64,000 nucleotides of DNA from Locusta migratoria. Taxonomy: Eukaryota > Arthropoda > Insecta > Orthoptera > Acrididae. Location: contig CM048747.1 of assembly GCA_026315105.1 (NCBI GenBank), forward strand, positions 281,237,654-281,301,653, in the 5' to 3' direction. The notes beneath the pieces are model-generated. The model ran no database searches. It saw only the letters and a program-made list of their open reading frames with translations, and was not told the origin of the DNA. The first letter of the stretch is position 1, and each line of letters opens with the position of its first letter. This document shows, in pieces, positions 42,224 to 54,604 of the stretch. Made by a program: the position numbers and the translations under genes.

Positions 42224-43796
42224 TACATTTGACGTTCGTAAATCAGTCACGTGACATCTCTCGCCCCAAAATCTTATGTACGCCATCTTGCTTTCTCTAC
42301 TCGATGATTTTGTTATTATAACACAAGCGTTGTCATTTCAAAGCAATGGAACACTCAAAATTATCAAAAACACGTCGCTCGTATGACAATGAATAATAAT
42401 CTAATGTTGGTTAGTTAGTTAACACCTGCCATCGATAGTTCGAGAATCATGGATTACTCTCGCAGCTGTTAGCCTTAGCGTAATAGGCGAGGTATTAGTT
42501 TGCGATGTATGAACATGTTAGCCGGCGATTCGGAACTTGCTAGGGCGCTGTTGTAACGCCAACCCCAATCTGTCTCTGATGACAAACACGATGGCTTACA
42601 GAGAACAAGCCAGATAAGCGAATGTAAGCACCGAACTAGGGCAGCAAGAGGAGAGAAAGCTCTCAGCACGTTTTTCACGTTTTTGCAGATATACCAATTG
42701 GAAAAAAGACTTGAAATATGTACCTTCATATTCTCGTGAATTCAACCTCCTCCCCAGAGACGATTGGTGTGTTTCGTATTTTTTCTTTTTCTCTGTGTTC
42801 GATACAACCCAGATTGGCTCCTGTTTGTGTACACAGCTGGGAGAGCAGCGACTCTGGAAGCCGCACGTGTGGCCGGCATTGTGTGTGCCGCCATCGATAC
42901 CTGTTACTGCTGGCGGCTAAGGTCACAGGCCGCACACAAAGGCAGGGTGGCGCCGCGCTGCTCAAACAAACAACTGCCGCCACACGAGATGGAGCGGCGC
43001 GGCGGGCCGTGGAGAGCTGAGGAATGCCAGAGGCCGCAGCGCGCAGAATTTTCCGTCTAAAGCTAGTGTCGTTTCTCGAGAGTACTCAGCTTCCTGCGAG
43101 GCACGCATGCCGAAACAGTTCAGTTATCATCTGCATTCTGACGCCGGCCTCAAATTCCTCCCCTGTGCCGCATCTTCCGCTCAGAGAAGCACGTACGTTT
43201 GCCGCAGTCTAAAACTGATGGAACTGACAGTCATATTGAGGGGGCTTGTATACGAAAAACAAGTACAAATATAAGATGTCACAAAAACCACAACTTTTGG
43301 GTTACATAAATGAAATTATGTTCAATGGTCGATGAAGTATCTACTGATATTGTTTTGTAATTTTAATTGAATTTTTTACATTTTTGGAAGATTTTATGTT
43401 TATGAACCCATGATTCACAAAGGTACAATTTACTAATAAAGTTTCTAGGAAATTGCCTTATTTTTTTTCATTATAATCTTAACCACCATATAAAGAAACT
43501 CACAGGATCATTTCAATTTATTGATACTTAACGAAGTTTTACGTTTAATTGTTTTTCGATTGAAAAACTACACATAGAAATTCTATTTTGTTTGTTCTCT
43601 GTCTTGACATACATGAACGATATTAAATATTCACTCGGGACATATGTTTCTTACGTCAAAAATCACAGTAAAATCTTTCTTGTTTTGGAGAAAAATGTAC
43701 CTGAATAATAAAAACTAGTACCTGAATAATGAAAACGGTAGTTCTGAGAAAATGCATTTCAAAGTTCAACATGCTTTTTCGTTGTCATTCCCACAT
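42224..43796. other. No gene recognised; GC-rich island at 42.82-43.2 kb
   Basis: About 42820-43060 is rich in GCC/GGC with several CpG. Overlapping ORFs of 60-100 codons occur in all frames, none with recognised motifs. It could be a promoter-associated island or an LTR; the flanks are AT-rich. Confidence 0.35.
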
Positions 43797-44160
43797 TCAA
43801 CAGTCTCCAGATGTGTAATGAAGCTCCTCATTCCCTTCAAGACTTTTCTTCTGGCTTCTTCTTTTCTGTCTTGTTTGCTCTGAAAGGTCTTCAATGGATT
43901 TAATGGCTACAAGTATACATTGAGTGTCAATCCCCATCAAGATGTCGCGAGTGAAAACTTCGGGCTTGAAGCACATTCTCCACAAGACTCTTATCCTCTC
44001 TGAGCTGCCACCATTAAAGACCATAACTGCATCATAAACTGCAATATTAACTACCTTGGATGATGAAAATGTAGTTTTGTGGCAACGTTGGCAGATGTGG
44101 GCCTTCAAATTAGGATTCTTCGTTTTGCCATGAAGACATTTCTGTTATTCCACAGCCTTC
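43797..44160 (-). pseudogene. DNA-transposon protein C-terminus (MULE-like family), partial
   Basis: The minus strand reads CLHGKTKNPN, LKAHICQRCHKTTF, NIAVYDAVMVFNGG, EQTRQKRRSQKKSLEG and ends YTSGDC-stop at 43797. I recognise this order (CxHGKTxNxN, then a CPKTxF-like block, an AVYDAV-FN-G block and a basic R/K tail) from transposase-like proteins common in insect genomes, probably Mutator-like. A stop occurs upstream and no N-terminal domain is visible. Terminal repeats were not found. Confidence 0.45.
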
Positions 44161-44407
44161 TTGATGTAGTATACGGATGTTGCCTGCATTCTGATTGCGC
44201 AACATTGAAAAGTACACGCCACATGAACAAACAAAACGAGAGAATTTAGAACAAGGAAGAAGCCGTGGCCTTGTGCAAGCAATTACAAATTAAAATGTTT
44301 TTCGCATTTATAAGCGGAATTGGAACGTAATATTTGGTAATTGGAATTTCAATGCTCCAGATACAGATCTATTCTCCGTTTTGTCAGTGATAATGAATGT
44401 ACAGTGC

Positions 44408-45556
44408 TTAACCCAGCGAAGTGGCACAGCGGCAGTACACTGGATTAGCATTCGGGAGGACAGCGGTTCAAATCCTCCTCCAGCTATCCAGATTTAAATG
44501 TTCCATGATTTTCCTAAATCATTCCAGATAAACGTCGGGATGTTTCCTTTGAAAAGGACACGGCCGATTTCCTTCTGAACCCTTACCCAAATATCTGAGT
44601 GTGGGTTCCGTCTGTAATATCTGTCAGTGGCTCGAAGCTGACTTAAGTAACAAAATCCAGTCCGTTGTACTTGATGACGAGTGTTCAGAGACTAGGGTAT
44701 CATCAGGAGTGCCCCAGCTAAGTGTGATAGGCCCACTATCATTTTCTGTCTATATATAAATGATTTGACGGACAGAGTAAGTTGCAACCTGCGGCTGTTT
44801 GCTAATGATGCTGTGGTGTACAAGTGGGTGTCATCATTGAATGTGAGGAATGGCAACTAGCGCTAAATGTAGAAAAATGTAAGGCTGATGAATAGGAGGA
44901 ACAATCCCGTAATGTTTGAATACAGCATTAAGTAGTGTGCTGCTTGACGAAGTCGCGTCAATTAAGTACCTAGGCCTAACGCTGCACAACGGTATGAAAT
45001 GGAACGAGCATACGCTTATGACAGTCGTGGGAAAGCCAAATGGTCGACTTCGCATTATTGGAGAATTTTGGGAAGGTGTGTTTCGTCTGTAAAGGAGACC
45101 GCATATAACACGATTTTACGATCACGTCATGAATATTGCTCAAGTGTTCGTGATGCCCACCAAATCAGTTTAAAGGAGGAAATCGAGGCAGTTCAGAGGC
45201 GGGCGACGAGGTTTGTAACTGGTAGATTCGATCGAGTGTTACTGAAATGCTTCGGGAACTCAACTGGGAGTCGGTGGATGGTAGATGACGATCTTTTCCA
45301 TAAGCACTGTTGAAGAAATTTAGAGGGCCGGAATCTGAGGCGGACTGCTGTACGGTTCTACTGCCGCCACGGATGCATACAAGTATTAGTTTTTTCCTCG
45401 CTCTACATGGGAGTGGAATAGGCAAGCAATTAACTAGTAGAGTTACTGAGTATCCTCCGCCAAGCAGCTTTGGATGGGTTGCGGAGTATGTATGTAGGTG
45501 CAGATGTCAATGTAATGACCGCGCTTTCGATGGGACGTTACATCCTGACCATATTT
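44408..45556 (+). repeat. SINE family B split by a LINE
   Basis: Left part 44408-44612: head GCGAAGTGGCACAGCGGCAG, B box GGTTCAAATCCTCC, body CGTCGGGATGTTTCC and GGGTTCCGTC. Right part 45511-45556: TAATGACCGCGCTTTCGATG and GGACGTTACATCC, the family B tail. The two halves join exactly when the LINE and one TGTAAT copy are removed. Confidence 0.8.
44619..45510 (+). pseudogene. CR1-like LINE, 5'-truncated, older sister of the 36-41 kb copy
   Basis: Starts in the RT region (a DDECSETRVSSGVPQ-like segment), with LFANDAVVY at the catalytic box (FADD changed to FAND), YLGLTLHNGMKWNEH, RRATRFVTGRF, then a 3' tail GAGTATGTATGTAGGTGCAG. Flanked by TGTAAT (44613-44618 and 45511-45516). Many indels; not functional. 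Confidence 0.85.
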
Positions 45557-47329
45557 CATTCCTTTCATTGCTTTCTTCGCATGATTATTAACAGTCATTT
45601 AGCAATTAATCAAACGCATTATGTACCATGAGCTGTTTAATATAACCTATATTATGTTTCGCTCATTAACGATCACCAGTGGATAATAGATTTAAAACAG
45701 ATTGGGAAAATTCTTAGTGTAAAATTGTAACTTGCTGATAATAGGAACAGTCTATTCCAATGTACAGATTGTGTTATATGTAACATCATATAAAAATAAA
45801 TTATGGAAAACCTCAGTAAAGTTGCCTGAATAAGAAGAACGAAATGCGAGCTGTAACAGTGTTACTGTTGTAGAACAAGTTTTGAATGAACCACTAAACG
45901 TAGCTCTTCCACCATGCATCCCTCGGGTAGCGCACTTCAGCCACTTACGTTTCATGTCTTCGCTTTGATATTGTGTTATTTATTCTCTGAAACAAAATGT
46001 CAGGGGCACTTTATCGAAAGCACGAATTCTCTCCTAGTATGAAGCAGGTTTGGAATTTGGCTTACTTTGTAATGCCTGGAAAGTGTGGCACCACCGATGC
46101 CGGGCTCTGCAACGCTTCAAATACCATCATTTCGACGAGTACGAAAAATTGGCCTGCTGAGCTTATAATTTCATGTGAATTTAAAGGTGCGTTACTGATA
46201 ATATGGTATCAAATGTTACCAACGTACTCCCAAATGGCACCGTGTCTGCCACAACGATGAAAGGCGATCACATCACCTCTTACCCTCATTTCACCCTTTC
46301 CTTCGATACTCTGCGATGGAGGTCAGAATTGCAACTTCCAGCGTTAAAATTCAATTTTTTATCACACAGACACGCACATTCATAGGTTACGTATAACATC
46401 AAAACATATTTTAACAGCGCAACAAATTAAATGCTATTATATTTTACTTTAAAAACTGTAACTGTTTTTCTGCAATCTTATATCAAGTCCCCTGTACCTT
46501 AAATGCTCTAGAAATTCTGCCACTGAATAGAAGCAGGGATCTAATAGCAACGCTCTTAGGGAATTGCAAAATAATTATAATAAAAAGTAATTATTTACTG
46601 TAGCAAACTATTGTTAATCTAAGTAGCACAATTTGTATTGAAGGTTTTAAAGGGTGATGTCCTCACTGACTGAACAAAACGATTTTCTTTTTGTCTTGTG
46701 TCTCATTCTGTATATTCAAGTTTCTGTTTCTGCCTTGTTAAATTTTTCTCGCACATTTACATGTTTGTAGAATAAAAAGGCAGGAGAGCGGAACCACTGA
46801 ATAATAATGAAAAGAGGCTTCCAGGAATCTGCTTACAGTGCATACCTCTTTTTTGAGTCAGGAATATGCCTGAAATAGCAGCTCCACTACCGTACAATAA
46901 GATACCATACTGTGGAATACTGAGGAACTGGGCAAAGTATGCAATTCGAACAGTGTGAAAAGTTGCTTTATTTGCAAGTAAACGTAGTCTGTACATACTG
47001 TCGTTAGTGTTGCAATTGTTGTTGTTATGAGTGTTTGCCATTTAAAATAATTTTAAAGCGAAATACCTGAAAATTTGGTTTCTATTGAGAGTCTGCTCTC
47101 ACTGGAATTTACTGTCATGGAGGAGCTGAGGACTTCGCCCCTTAAGCCGAACTTTAGACATGTTGTTTTAGAAGTATTTATAACGATTTATTTCCTTCAA
47201 ATCGGTCATGTAGCTGTCTGGAACTTTATTAATGTTGTATAAGCGATATGAATTCGCGTAGGAGCCAAGTGACCATGATCAAATTAATCGGTAGCTCTGC
47301 AGAGAAGCTCCAGACTGCCTCTGTCTGTA
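45557..47329. other. No gene recognised
   Basis: AT-rich. ORFs up to 94 codons on either strand show no motif. Nothing supportable. Confidence 0.4.
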
Positions 47330-47515
47330 CAGTGAACATCTGTTAGAATATCCGTGTACCTACATCTGTCTAAGTGTAGCTGTCGCTAACAAAACAAATG
47401 AATAATTGATGATGGATGTATTTCCGAAAACCGTCTTCTTATTCATGATGTGCCTGAAATGTGACATTTCATTAATACGACTTATTCAGCTCATCTGCAG
47501 CACTGCCGATTAATT
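47330..47515. repeat. Unclassified dispersed repeat, copy 2
   Basis: Ordered block matches to 31060-31275: CTAAGTGTAGCTGTCGCT, AATGAATAATTGATGATGGA, TGATGTGCCTGA and GATTAATTTATT. Confidence 0.5.
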
Positions 47516-47619
47516 TATTTATATTTGTTTGTAGTTCAATGGGAGTTGTCCCTGTATGAAAGACACTACTGTCATATGCAGACAAGATATATATAAGTGA
47601 TTAAGTGCTTAGATTTAAA

Positions 47620-47752
47620 ACATTTATGCATAGGATAGGCCCTAGTAGGCATCCTTGAAGGACTCCACTTCTTACTTCTGCATCTGAGAAACATGTGCTA
47701 GAGCTGCCATTTAGTTGATGAGTTATCACTTTTCTGCTCCATTTCAAAACAT
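47620..47752 (-). pseudogene. LINE reverse-transcriptase motif B fragment
   Basis: The minus strand reads CFSDAEVRSGVLQGCLLGPI, which fits the S-G-V-x-Q-G-x-x-L-G-P motif of Jockey/CR1 RTs. The flanks are lost on one side to a SINE and on the other to decay. Confidence 0.55.
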
Positions 47753-47916
47753 GTTCAAACGTTTGTAAAGCTTATGGGACTTAATTGTGGGGTCATCAGT
47801 CCTTAAACAGACTAACTACTTATCAACTAAATTTTACTAAAGACAGCACTAACTTCCGTAGGATTCGAACCTCCGATGGGGAACAGCCTTGCGCATCGCA
47901 GCATAGCGCCTCAATT
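47753..47916 (-). repeat. SINE family A, diverged
   Basis: ATGTTCAAACGTTTGTAAAG, GGGGTCATCAGTCCTTAAAC and GGATTCGAACCTCCGATGGG in inverse family A order; the head is degraded. Confidence 0.7.
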
Positions 47917-48916
47917 CATATTCAGTTTAGTACCTTCTAGTTACCAACTTTATCTTCAGCATTCCTCTGCAGTACTAAAATTCAAAAGATTCCATCCTTT
48001 TCTTGTCTGAACCATTCATCGTCCATATTCTGTGCAAGGCAACACTCCACACAAATGCCCTCAGAAAGACTTTCTAACATATAAATTAATCAAATATGTA
48101 GAAATCTTTGATTGTTATCGAAACAAAATCTGTCTCTAGACCTTAAGTTTATTATTTGATACCTAAATTAATATTCGATGTCAAAAAATTTGTTTCAGAC
48201 AGATCTTATTTCCCATTGCTATTCTGATTTTGTATAATTCTGAAACAGCCTGTGTTTTATGTCATAGTCATGGACAAGTAGAATGATTTCGTCATTGTTC
48301 AGGTGTGGCCCTTGTGTAGATTTACGAGCGCGCAGAACGCAGACGAGAGCGCGCCTGCTCTTGTGGTGATGGTGTGATACATGTGGTGTTGCACAAGTCC
48401 AAAGTGCGCGCCACCTACTTTCGCCGCGCGCCGCCATGCACGCACGGCGCGGCGTTCTTACGACGACAGCCACGAGCGCCCTCTGCGGCAACTCCGCTCG
48501 TGGCCACCAGTGAACGACATCGTTCACTTGGGACTGAGTTAGGAACCAGTAAAGACTTCGGAATCCGATAGGCACCAGTGAAGACTTGGCTATCAGTTAG
48601 GCACTAGGCAGGACTCTAGCTCAACTATGTATCAACATTCTGCAGTACTATGTAAAAGTTAAGTATTGTATAAATTCTGTGCAATATATATCTCATTCTA
48701 ATTTACTCTAGTGTTTCTAGTTTCTGGCTGCTCCCCTCCGTACCTGCACCAGCGTGCTATCTCTATTCCTGTGTCGGTTTCATTCCATTCGACCACCGAC
48801 ACCTACGACGGAAACGAGACACAAAAGCGGCAACGAGGCTGGGACACAAAAATACACAGCAGCCATGCGTGAAGGCCGCACGACTGCGCGCTCAGAAAAA
48901 ACCACCTAGAGACAAT
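47917..48916. other. No gene recognised; GC-rich stretch 48.32-48.52 kb
   Basis: Short direct repeats of the type GGCACCAGTGAAGACTTGGC / GGAACCAGTAAAGACTTCGG lie at 48540-48610. The GC-rich stretch has no recognised protein. Confidence 0.35.
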
Positions 48917-49071
48917 GCCTCACAACATCCCGTGCCGCGTCACACTGACCAGGCCGCGGCCGCCAGCTGAATAGCTGGCTGATGGGACACGCCCACTGCC
49001 TCGTAGCGGCCAGCCATTCAGCTGGCGGCCGCGGCCTGGTCAGTGTGTCGCGGCACGGGATGTTGTGAGGC
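48917..49071. repeat. 63-bp-arm GC-rich palindrome
   Basis: Arms 48917-48979 and 49009-49071 (inner AGGCCGCGGCCGCCAGCTGA; outer GCCTCACAACATCCCGTGCC and its inverse) enclose a 29-nt loop. Two or three mismatches. Confidence 0.82.
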
Positions 49072-50044
49072 CTTGTCTGTTGGTGGTGTTGGCTCAGCCC
49101 TGATGACGACTTCTGACACAGCGAGTCCTCTGCGGTCGCTCTGCCTACTTCAAGGAAGTCACAGAAGTGCAGCTGGCCTGCTAATGCTGATGTCATGGTA
49201 TCAGCGTGAACAGAGAGAGCTCCTTGTCGTTCAGACTTAGACTAATGTCAAACCGTTGGGAGCAATCTAGCTAGCATTTGTACTAATAGTAAACAATTCT
49301 ACGAACAGGGAGATAGGTAAGTCGACAGAGACTGTGGGGAGGATACTGACATGCATAGGGGGAAAAGGGGTGATGCACAGAGCAGAAGGAGGAGGATTCT
49401 GAAACGCATTTGCAGAGTGAGGCACTGCAGACTGCTAACGAAGATATTGGCATATCTACAGATTCTCTGATATTTGACTACTTCCAAGCAATAGAATACT
49501 CGAGGGTAAGTGTTCATTAGAGACAAGAGTATCGTCAGGAGTGCCTCTGGGAAGTGTGACAGGACCGTGATGCAATCTAATAAATGATAGACTGAGTACC
49601 ATTCTGCAGCTGTTTGCCAATGATGCTGTGTTGTACGAGAAGGTGCCGTTATTCAGTGGCTGTTGAACGATACACGATGATTTAAAAAATTATAGTTAGT
49701 TTGAAGAATAGCAGTAGCAGTAGCTGATGCAAATGAGTAGGACAAACAACCCCATACAAGTACAGTGTTAGTAGTGAGATGGTAGACACGATCACATTGA
49801 TTACACATCTAGATGTAAAGTTTAAGGCCAACATGAAATAAAATTTTCATATGAGGACAGTAATGGGGGAGGCGGTTGGGTGAATTCAGAGCCGAGATGC
49901 TTGATTTGTTACTGGTAGGTTCGATGGAAACACGAGTGTTACAGAGATCAAAAATGTTCAAATGTTTGTCAAGCTTAAGGGACTTAACTGCGGGGTTATC
50001 AGTCCCTAAACTTACAAACTACTTATGAACTAGGACTGCACAAA

Positions 50045-50716
50045 AGTAGGATACAAATGCGGATTCTGGGTCAAAAATAATCAAATTGATATCAAATTAA
50101 TTAGAGTAATTGCGTAATTAGAGTAATTGCATAATTGCAATTACATGTACTTAGAGTAATTGCATAATTCCAATTACATGTACTTAGAGTAATTACATAA
50201 TTGCAATTACATGTACTTAGAGTAATTACATGTACTTAGGGTAATTGTTTATTTATTTATTGTAATTGTTTATTGTTATTGCAATTGCACGTGTTCACTC
50301 CTCCACGTCTGGCGTGGAACTGAGCTCACCCCAAGGCATCACGTGACTATCTACGTCACCCCCCACCCTACCAGTCACGTGACTACCACCGGCCAATGAG
50401 AGCACAGCACGTGACCACCCCCTCCACCATCCCCAACCGATATTCTGCAGTCATTCAGACACAGAGTGTCGGAGGGACAGCAGTAGCATGGAAAAGATGC
50501 AATTATGGTAATTACATTTGACTCACGTAGTTTGGAGGTTCCTGGTACAACCACAAATTGGCGGGAAAACCGATTTCTGGTTGCCCTGGTAGGCTTTCGC
50601 CCCTCCGATCCGGTGGAGCACCCTCAGACTGCACCTGTTTCTATATATAACAACAAACCAGAGCATTCTGTTCGGTAACATGATAAAAAAGACCCTTAAT
50701 TAGAGCTCATATTGCA
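50045..50716 (+). repeat. Left 672-bp terminal inverted repeat
   Basis: From the outside in: a unique 55-bp tip; a 33-bp tandem array (50120-50218, unit AGAGTAATTGCATAATTGCA plus ATTACATGTACTT, three copies with partial copies on both sides); an AT-rich stretch; four CACGTG hexamers (50288, 50340, 50376, 50408); and CTATATATAACAAC near 50642, which could serve as a TATA box. Confidence 0.92.
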
Positions 50717-53700
50717 TCCAAAATTAGATGTGCATATAGATGAATCATGTATATGATCATCTGTAATGCCATATGTATGTACTCCCATTACTCTTGTAAT
50801 TATATCGAATTTTCAATCCATTTCAAGCCATTGAAATCGACTGAAAGCAGTACTGACAACAGATGGCTCTGATCCCACTTCTACCCCCACCCAGCGCCTA
50901 CACAATGAAGCCATGTGTGCAGACGCTGGCCACCCTCGTCTGCAGCTGACCAGTCTCTATTGTGTGCCTCAGTCCGCCGGCCGTAGCCGCTGCGACCGCG
51001 GAGACGCGGCACACAGGCCGACTGTCCACCTTCAGCCTCCTGACGATCATGTACTTGCGTACATACGCTAAAATAAAAAAAAAAACTACCGTAGTGCATT
51101 TACGGAGCCCCGCCGCGGCATGCGCGCAATTTTTCCGGGCGACCCCAGCGCGCCGACCGGGCCGCGCCCCGCACCTCGCGAAAGAATTGCCGCGAAGCCC
51201 GCGCCGAAAATTATTATTCTTATTATTATTTAACAGCGCCACAGCCCGTCCCCCAGCCGCCGGCCGTAGAACGCGGAAGAGCGAGCTGCCGCACCTGCAT
51301 GTGAAGTCTGCACCGAAAAAATTATTATGTAACCGCGCCACGCCCGTCCTCGGCGACGCGGACACAACGATCCGACCGCCCCGATTATTTATTATTATTA
51401 TTATTTTTTTTCCTACGAACGTTATAGCTCCTTGTACTGCCTCTACACCAACGTCCGCGAAGTTTTCTAATTCGCAGTGGAACATTCCGCCCGCAAGAAA
51501 ACAATTTGCTGTGTGTCTCCTGGCGAGAAAAGCAGAACTCAGACGGACAATAGCGGCCGGCCGCTCCATTCAAACAACCCCTTGCCGCTGATACCTGCTC
51601 AACCGCAGCCTTTCAAAACAGCGCGCGCGGCCGTCGGGCGGCGGTGAATCACACACGTGCTCTGGCCGAGCGTTACCTGTAAAGGCTAAGCAAATAGTTC
51701 CACTCCACACGCGCGAAGAAGAAGAAGCGCTCTGCACTGCACTCTGCGGACAAACCTTAAAAGTTATCAAACGTATATCACTTCTCAAGCAACGACCGAA
51801 TCATGCTGTTTTTTTCTTTTACGAACCTCTCTCTCTCTCTCTCTTTCCTATTCCCCACAAGTAAAACAATCAAGCAGAGAATGCGAGAAATGTGTTTTTA
51901 ATGTAACTGATATCGCCCTTTCTCGAACCAGTATTATGTAGGGGGGAAAAAAAAAAAAAAAAAAAACCGCGTCAGGCTTATTGCATACGTCATATTCCAA
52001 TACACACACACACGCGATCACATTTATTTATTACGCACTGCATCCAGGTTGCAAAAACAATTCTAACCAGAGCCAACTAACGAAAAGAAAAGAAATGGTC
52101 CGTTTCGGAACTCGACTGCAACCTTAGATCTATAAATGTATCTCTTGTTTAGACGATCCAAGCAACAGCCATCGAACGGAATGTAACTTATATGCCAACC
52201 ACTCTTTCGATAACATAACAGCAGCAGCAGAAGACGGCATATTGTTTATACAAAAATTCCAAATAACGAAAAGCGGCAATGACATCTAGCACAAAGTCTC
52301 TAAATATACATCTGCAAGCACTGTTAACAATCGTCCAGAACGCAGAGCGCTCTCTCCGCAGGCTACATAAAAGAAACATATGCTAAGTGTTTAAACAAAA
52401 ACACCTAAGTTACATCTCCAAATGATCAAAACCTTCTACACAGACACACCACTCTGACAAGGATAGCTCGCATTGCATTTATTTAATGGAGCTGAGCCAT
52501 GCCGAAAGTTCCGAAATTTAAAATTCCAGCGATCTTGCCCTTAGATCGAGGTATAGATGCGCCTTCCGAGAGTTCGGGTACTTTAATTTTACCTCTTTTT
52601 TCCTTGCTACAGCAGTACACATCCCATCTAAGGAATCTCTATGTCCTGTTACGATGCAAACTACATTTATCTGACACCGATATTCTAGCGCCCCAGAAGA
52701 CATTTAAACCCTATTGTGCAACGGAGAGTCGAAATAAAGGAAAAATACGTGAAATAATTTACCGATTTCCGACCGTCTACACTAAAACATTTCGAAATTA
52801 TTGGCCTAACAACACCCTTATTCGACAATACAGCAACCACAGAACCGAAGTTACCTGCCCAATGCAACACCGATTTCCAGCTCGACCCGCCCTTTACCCA
52901 CAAAATTCCTACTCCAAGTTCCTTTCTTGTGCAATCCACTAATCCGAACTAAGATTTATTATTTTAATTACAAGTAGATGTCTACCGCAAACGAAGACGC
53001 TAACCTACACGCCACAACACATGATTCTATATAGGACATGGAGTGCTACATTTTTTTTTTATTACAACTGAGTACATGCAAAGTAATGTTCGCAAACACT
53101 TATATCGCAACCAACTCCCGCACACATCGATCATAACCTGCTCTCTAAGGAATGGATGGGAGTCACACACAGTACAAACACGTTTGTCGTGTGTTCCGCT
53201 AATTTCGGTCAATACAACGATGCGAGTCAAATCCCCCCGCTTGTTTACTGTAAAAGCAAATATTTTTCCCCACACTATCTGTTTAAACCGGGCTTGCACA
53301 TATGCAATAACCTCCTTTTAAAAGCCTGTGTCTTCGCCATATAACCCAGTTTTCGTTTACCCTTCTCCTTGGGACTTGTGGAATAACGTAGACGATATCT
53401 ACGTCTGTGGATAATAAAGTCCTGGAATGCTAATGAAAATATAGCTCCTTGCTCGACTCTACAAGTAATTTACAGTTGAAACTAAACAACATAATGTCCG
53501 AGAGAGTGGTCAAGTTTCGGGTACTCTTAATACCCAAGTAATCAAATCTGAAAGCGTTTGCACAGTACAACGGCGCACTTTGTAAATACCGTATCTTCTC
53601 TTTTAGAACACTTAAACAATCTTCTTGCACAATCCTCCATCCTGGTAATACTATCTTCTCGACCCAGCGAAAAAATAAGTCCTAACAATCAACTGTCTGG

Positions 53701-54604
53701 ACTCTTTATAAAATCGATATCTTTGCTTACACCAGGGCTCATGATTTTCGACAAATTTATTTTGGTTGTACAATTCGACGCCAACCACGTTAAGCAGTCG
53801 TTTCCTCGCCCGCAACCACTTTGATATTGCTCCTTCCATCCGAAAGTCATGCTCGGACACGAACGCCACTCTGTTAAAGTGTTGTCCAAATATTGAGGAG
53901 ATAGAAGCCATCTACACGAAGCTGCTGCTGTAGTATAGATGGGAGCGCCTCCATTAAAAAACATCGATTAGCTGCAGTTTATAAGATATATACCCACAAG
54001 ACATACATATTTCCCCGTGTATTCCAGAAATAGTAACTTCGTCTTGTCTCCAGCGTTTGCAGTATCGAACTTGCTGAATTTACTACACTCACACGCACTC
54101 CATTGGCTACAACTAGCGCACTTTAAGTTACCAAACTGTAGGAGTTTTATAAAACACTTTGATTTTCGACGAAAGAATTATGATTTACCGCAGCAGACAC
54201 ATCCGCTACGTAACGTAATTCACACCAGCCGTAAAGCAGCCAACACTAGCATATGATTAAACAGGCGATGCTTCGACGAAAGATCAATGCACCACCAAAG
54301 TCGGTTTTCTTTAGAGCTTTACCGTGACGTATATATTTAGGGTAGATCAACACTTTTTACTTACATTCCGTCCAATATAGCCTACAACACTCTCTGTAAG
54401 CGCCAAACATTTCCAACACAGTAACAGAAGTACACCTACAGTCAACACGAACCTATAACAACAAACGAATCTAGCCATTCCAACTCGATTTTTGTCCCAA
54501 ATAGCATGCTGCAAGCTATGTATACGTTCGTAACAACCCAGACAGAGCTATCCTTACATCCGTCACTAGCCCAGCAACAACTCTAAACAAGTTACCACAG
54601 ATGG
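50717..54604. other. Interior of the long-TIR element, no recognised gene
   Basis: 51100-51650 is GC-rich with imperfect repeats (GCGCCGAAAATTATTATTC / GCACCGAAAAAATTATTATG, each followed by CGCGCCAC- or AGCGCCACAG-type sequence). It also has TTA runs and a 20-base A run at 51947-51966. Open frames up to 223 codons on the minus strand here reflect composition. From 52.0 to 54.6 kb the DNA is AT-rich with frames up to 147 codons (52499-52942) lacking motifs. It could be captured host DNA or decayed element genes. Confidence 0.5.

Noticed and set aside
42820..43060. CpG-island promoter of a host gene
   Set aside because: GC-rich and CpG-containing, but no downstream exon with protein similarity and no core promoter could be supported.
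50898..51569. 223-codon minus-strand ORF and 209-codon plus-strand ORF overlapping it
   Set aside because: Both arise from the GC-rich, TTA-interrupted low-complexity block. The translations are Arg/Ala- or Asn-run-rich, with no motif and no start context.
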